Below, piece by piece: positions 5,159 through 5,207 of a stretch of DNA of 5,207 bases (position 1 is the stretch's first letter; each line of letters starts with the position of its first letter). The notes under the pieces are model-generated. The model was not told the origin of the DNA. It did no database searches and saw only the letters and a program-made list of their open reading frames with translations. The DNA lies in assembly GCA_900544515.1 (NCBI GenBank), contig UQVI01000126.1:1-5207 (forward strand), given 5' to 3'. The stretch comes from an uncultured Oscillospiraceae bacterium. GTDB taxonomy: Bacteria > Bacillota > Clostridia > Oscillospirales > Acutalibacteraceae. The position numbers were made by a program, and so were the translations under genes.

Positions 5159-5207
5159 CTGTCTCTTATACACATCTCCGAGCCCACGAGACTAAGGCGA
5201 ATCTCGT
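5159..5207 (-). other. Untrimmed Nextera sequencing adapter (right contig end)
   Basis: The sequence begins with the mosaic-end complement CTGTCTCTTATACACATCT, followed by the CCGAGCCCACGAGAC linker, the index TAAGGCGA and the start of the i7 flow-cell primer. It is the reverse complement of bases 1-47 plus two more primer bases. It is read-through of library adapter, not genome; genomic sequence ends at 5158. Confidence 0.98.

Noticed and set aside
1..5207. Transposon or integrative element bounded by 47-bp terminal inverted repeats
   Set aside because: The repeats are Nextera adapter with an i7 index. No transposase, integrase or target-site duplication is present, and the genes are ordinary chromosomal ones.

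Overview
The window is one short assembly contig from a low-to-moderate-GC Gram-positive bacterium, most likely an anaerobic clostridial gut-type organism such as a member of the Ruminococcaceae/Oscillospiraceae. The evidence is a sporulation-type sigma-K factor, a two-subunit-type (class I, Fe-S) fumarase beta subunit, purine-rich Shine-Dalgarno sites, AT-rich intergenic DNA and membrane-anchored parvulins. The species assignment is inference. Both contig ends are untrimmed Illumina Nextera adapter (1-47 and 5159-5207), so genomic sequence covers only 48-5158 and the perfect terminal inverted repeat is synthetic.

Layout. On the plus strand, 49-564 is the C-terminal part of sigK, cut off by the contig edge. 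Everything else is on the minus strand. Reading in the direction of transcription from the right end: a good sigma-A-type promoter (5100-5128), a 619-residue membrane-anchored parvulin (3184-5043), an 80-nt AT-rich gap, a second paralogous membrane-anchored parvulin of 566 residues (1403-3103), a factor-independent terminator (1365-1395), an 80-residue coiled-coil protein (1093-1335), and a fumarase beta subunit (566-1093) whose start overlaps the coiled-coil gene's stop. fumB and sigK converge with one base between their stop codons.

Function. The two parvulins share the same plan: cytoplasmic tail, one membrane helix, an SurA/PrsA-like helical chaperone region, a degenerate parvulin-like domain, then a canonical parvulin domain. 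They probably form a tandem-duplicated pair that folds exported proteins at the outer face of the membrane. The coiled-coil and fumB genes form a separate, translationally coupled unit; the fumarase alpha subunit that should partner FumB is not in the window. sigK belongs to late mother-cell sporulation gene control.

No clearly new biological system is visible. The most useful points are the adapter artefact and the chimeric sigK N-terminus it creates, the paired double-domain parvulins with opposite-charge cytoplasmic tails and a His/Glu-rich insert in one of them, and the fumB gene separated from its alpha subunit.
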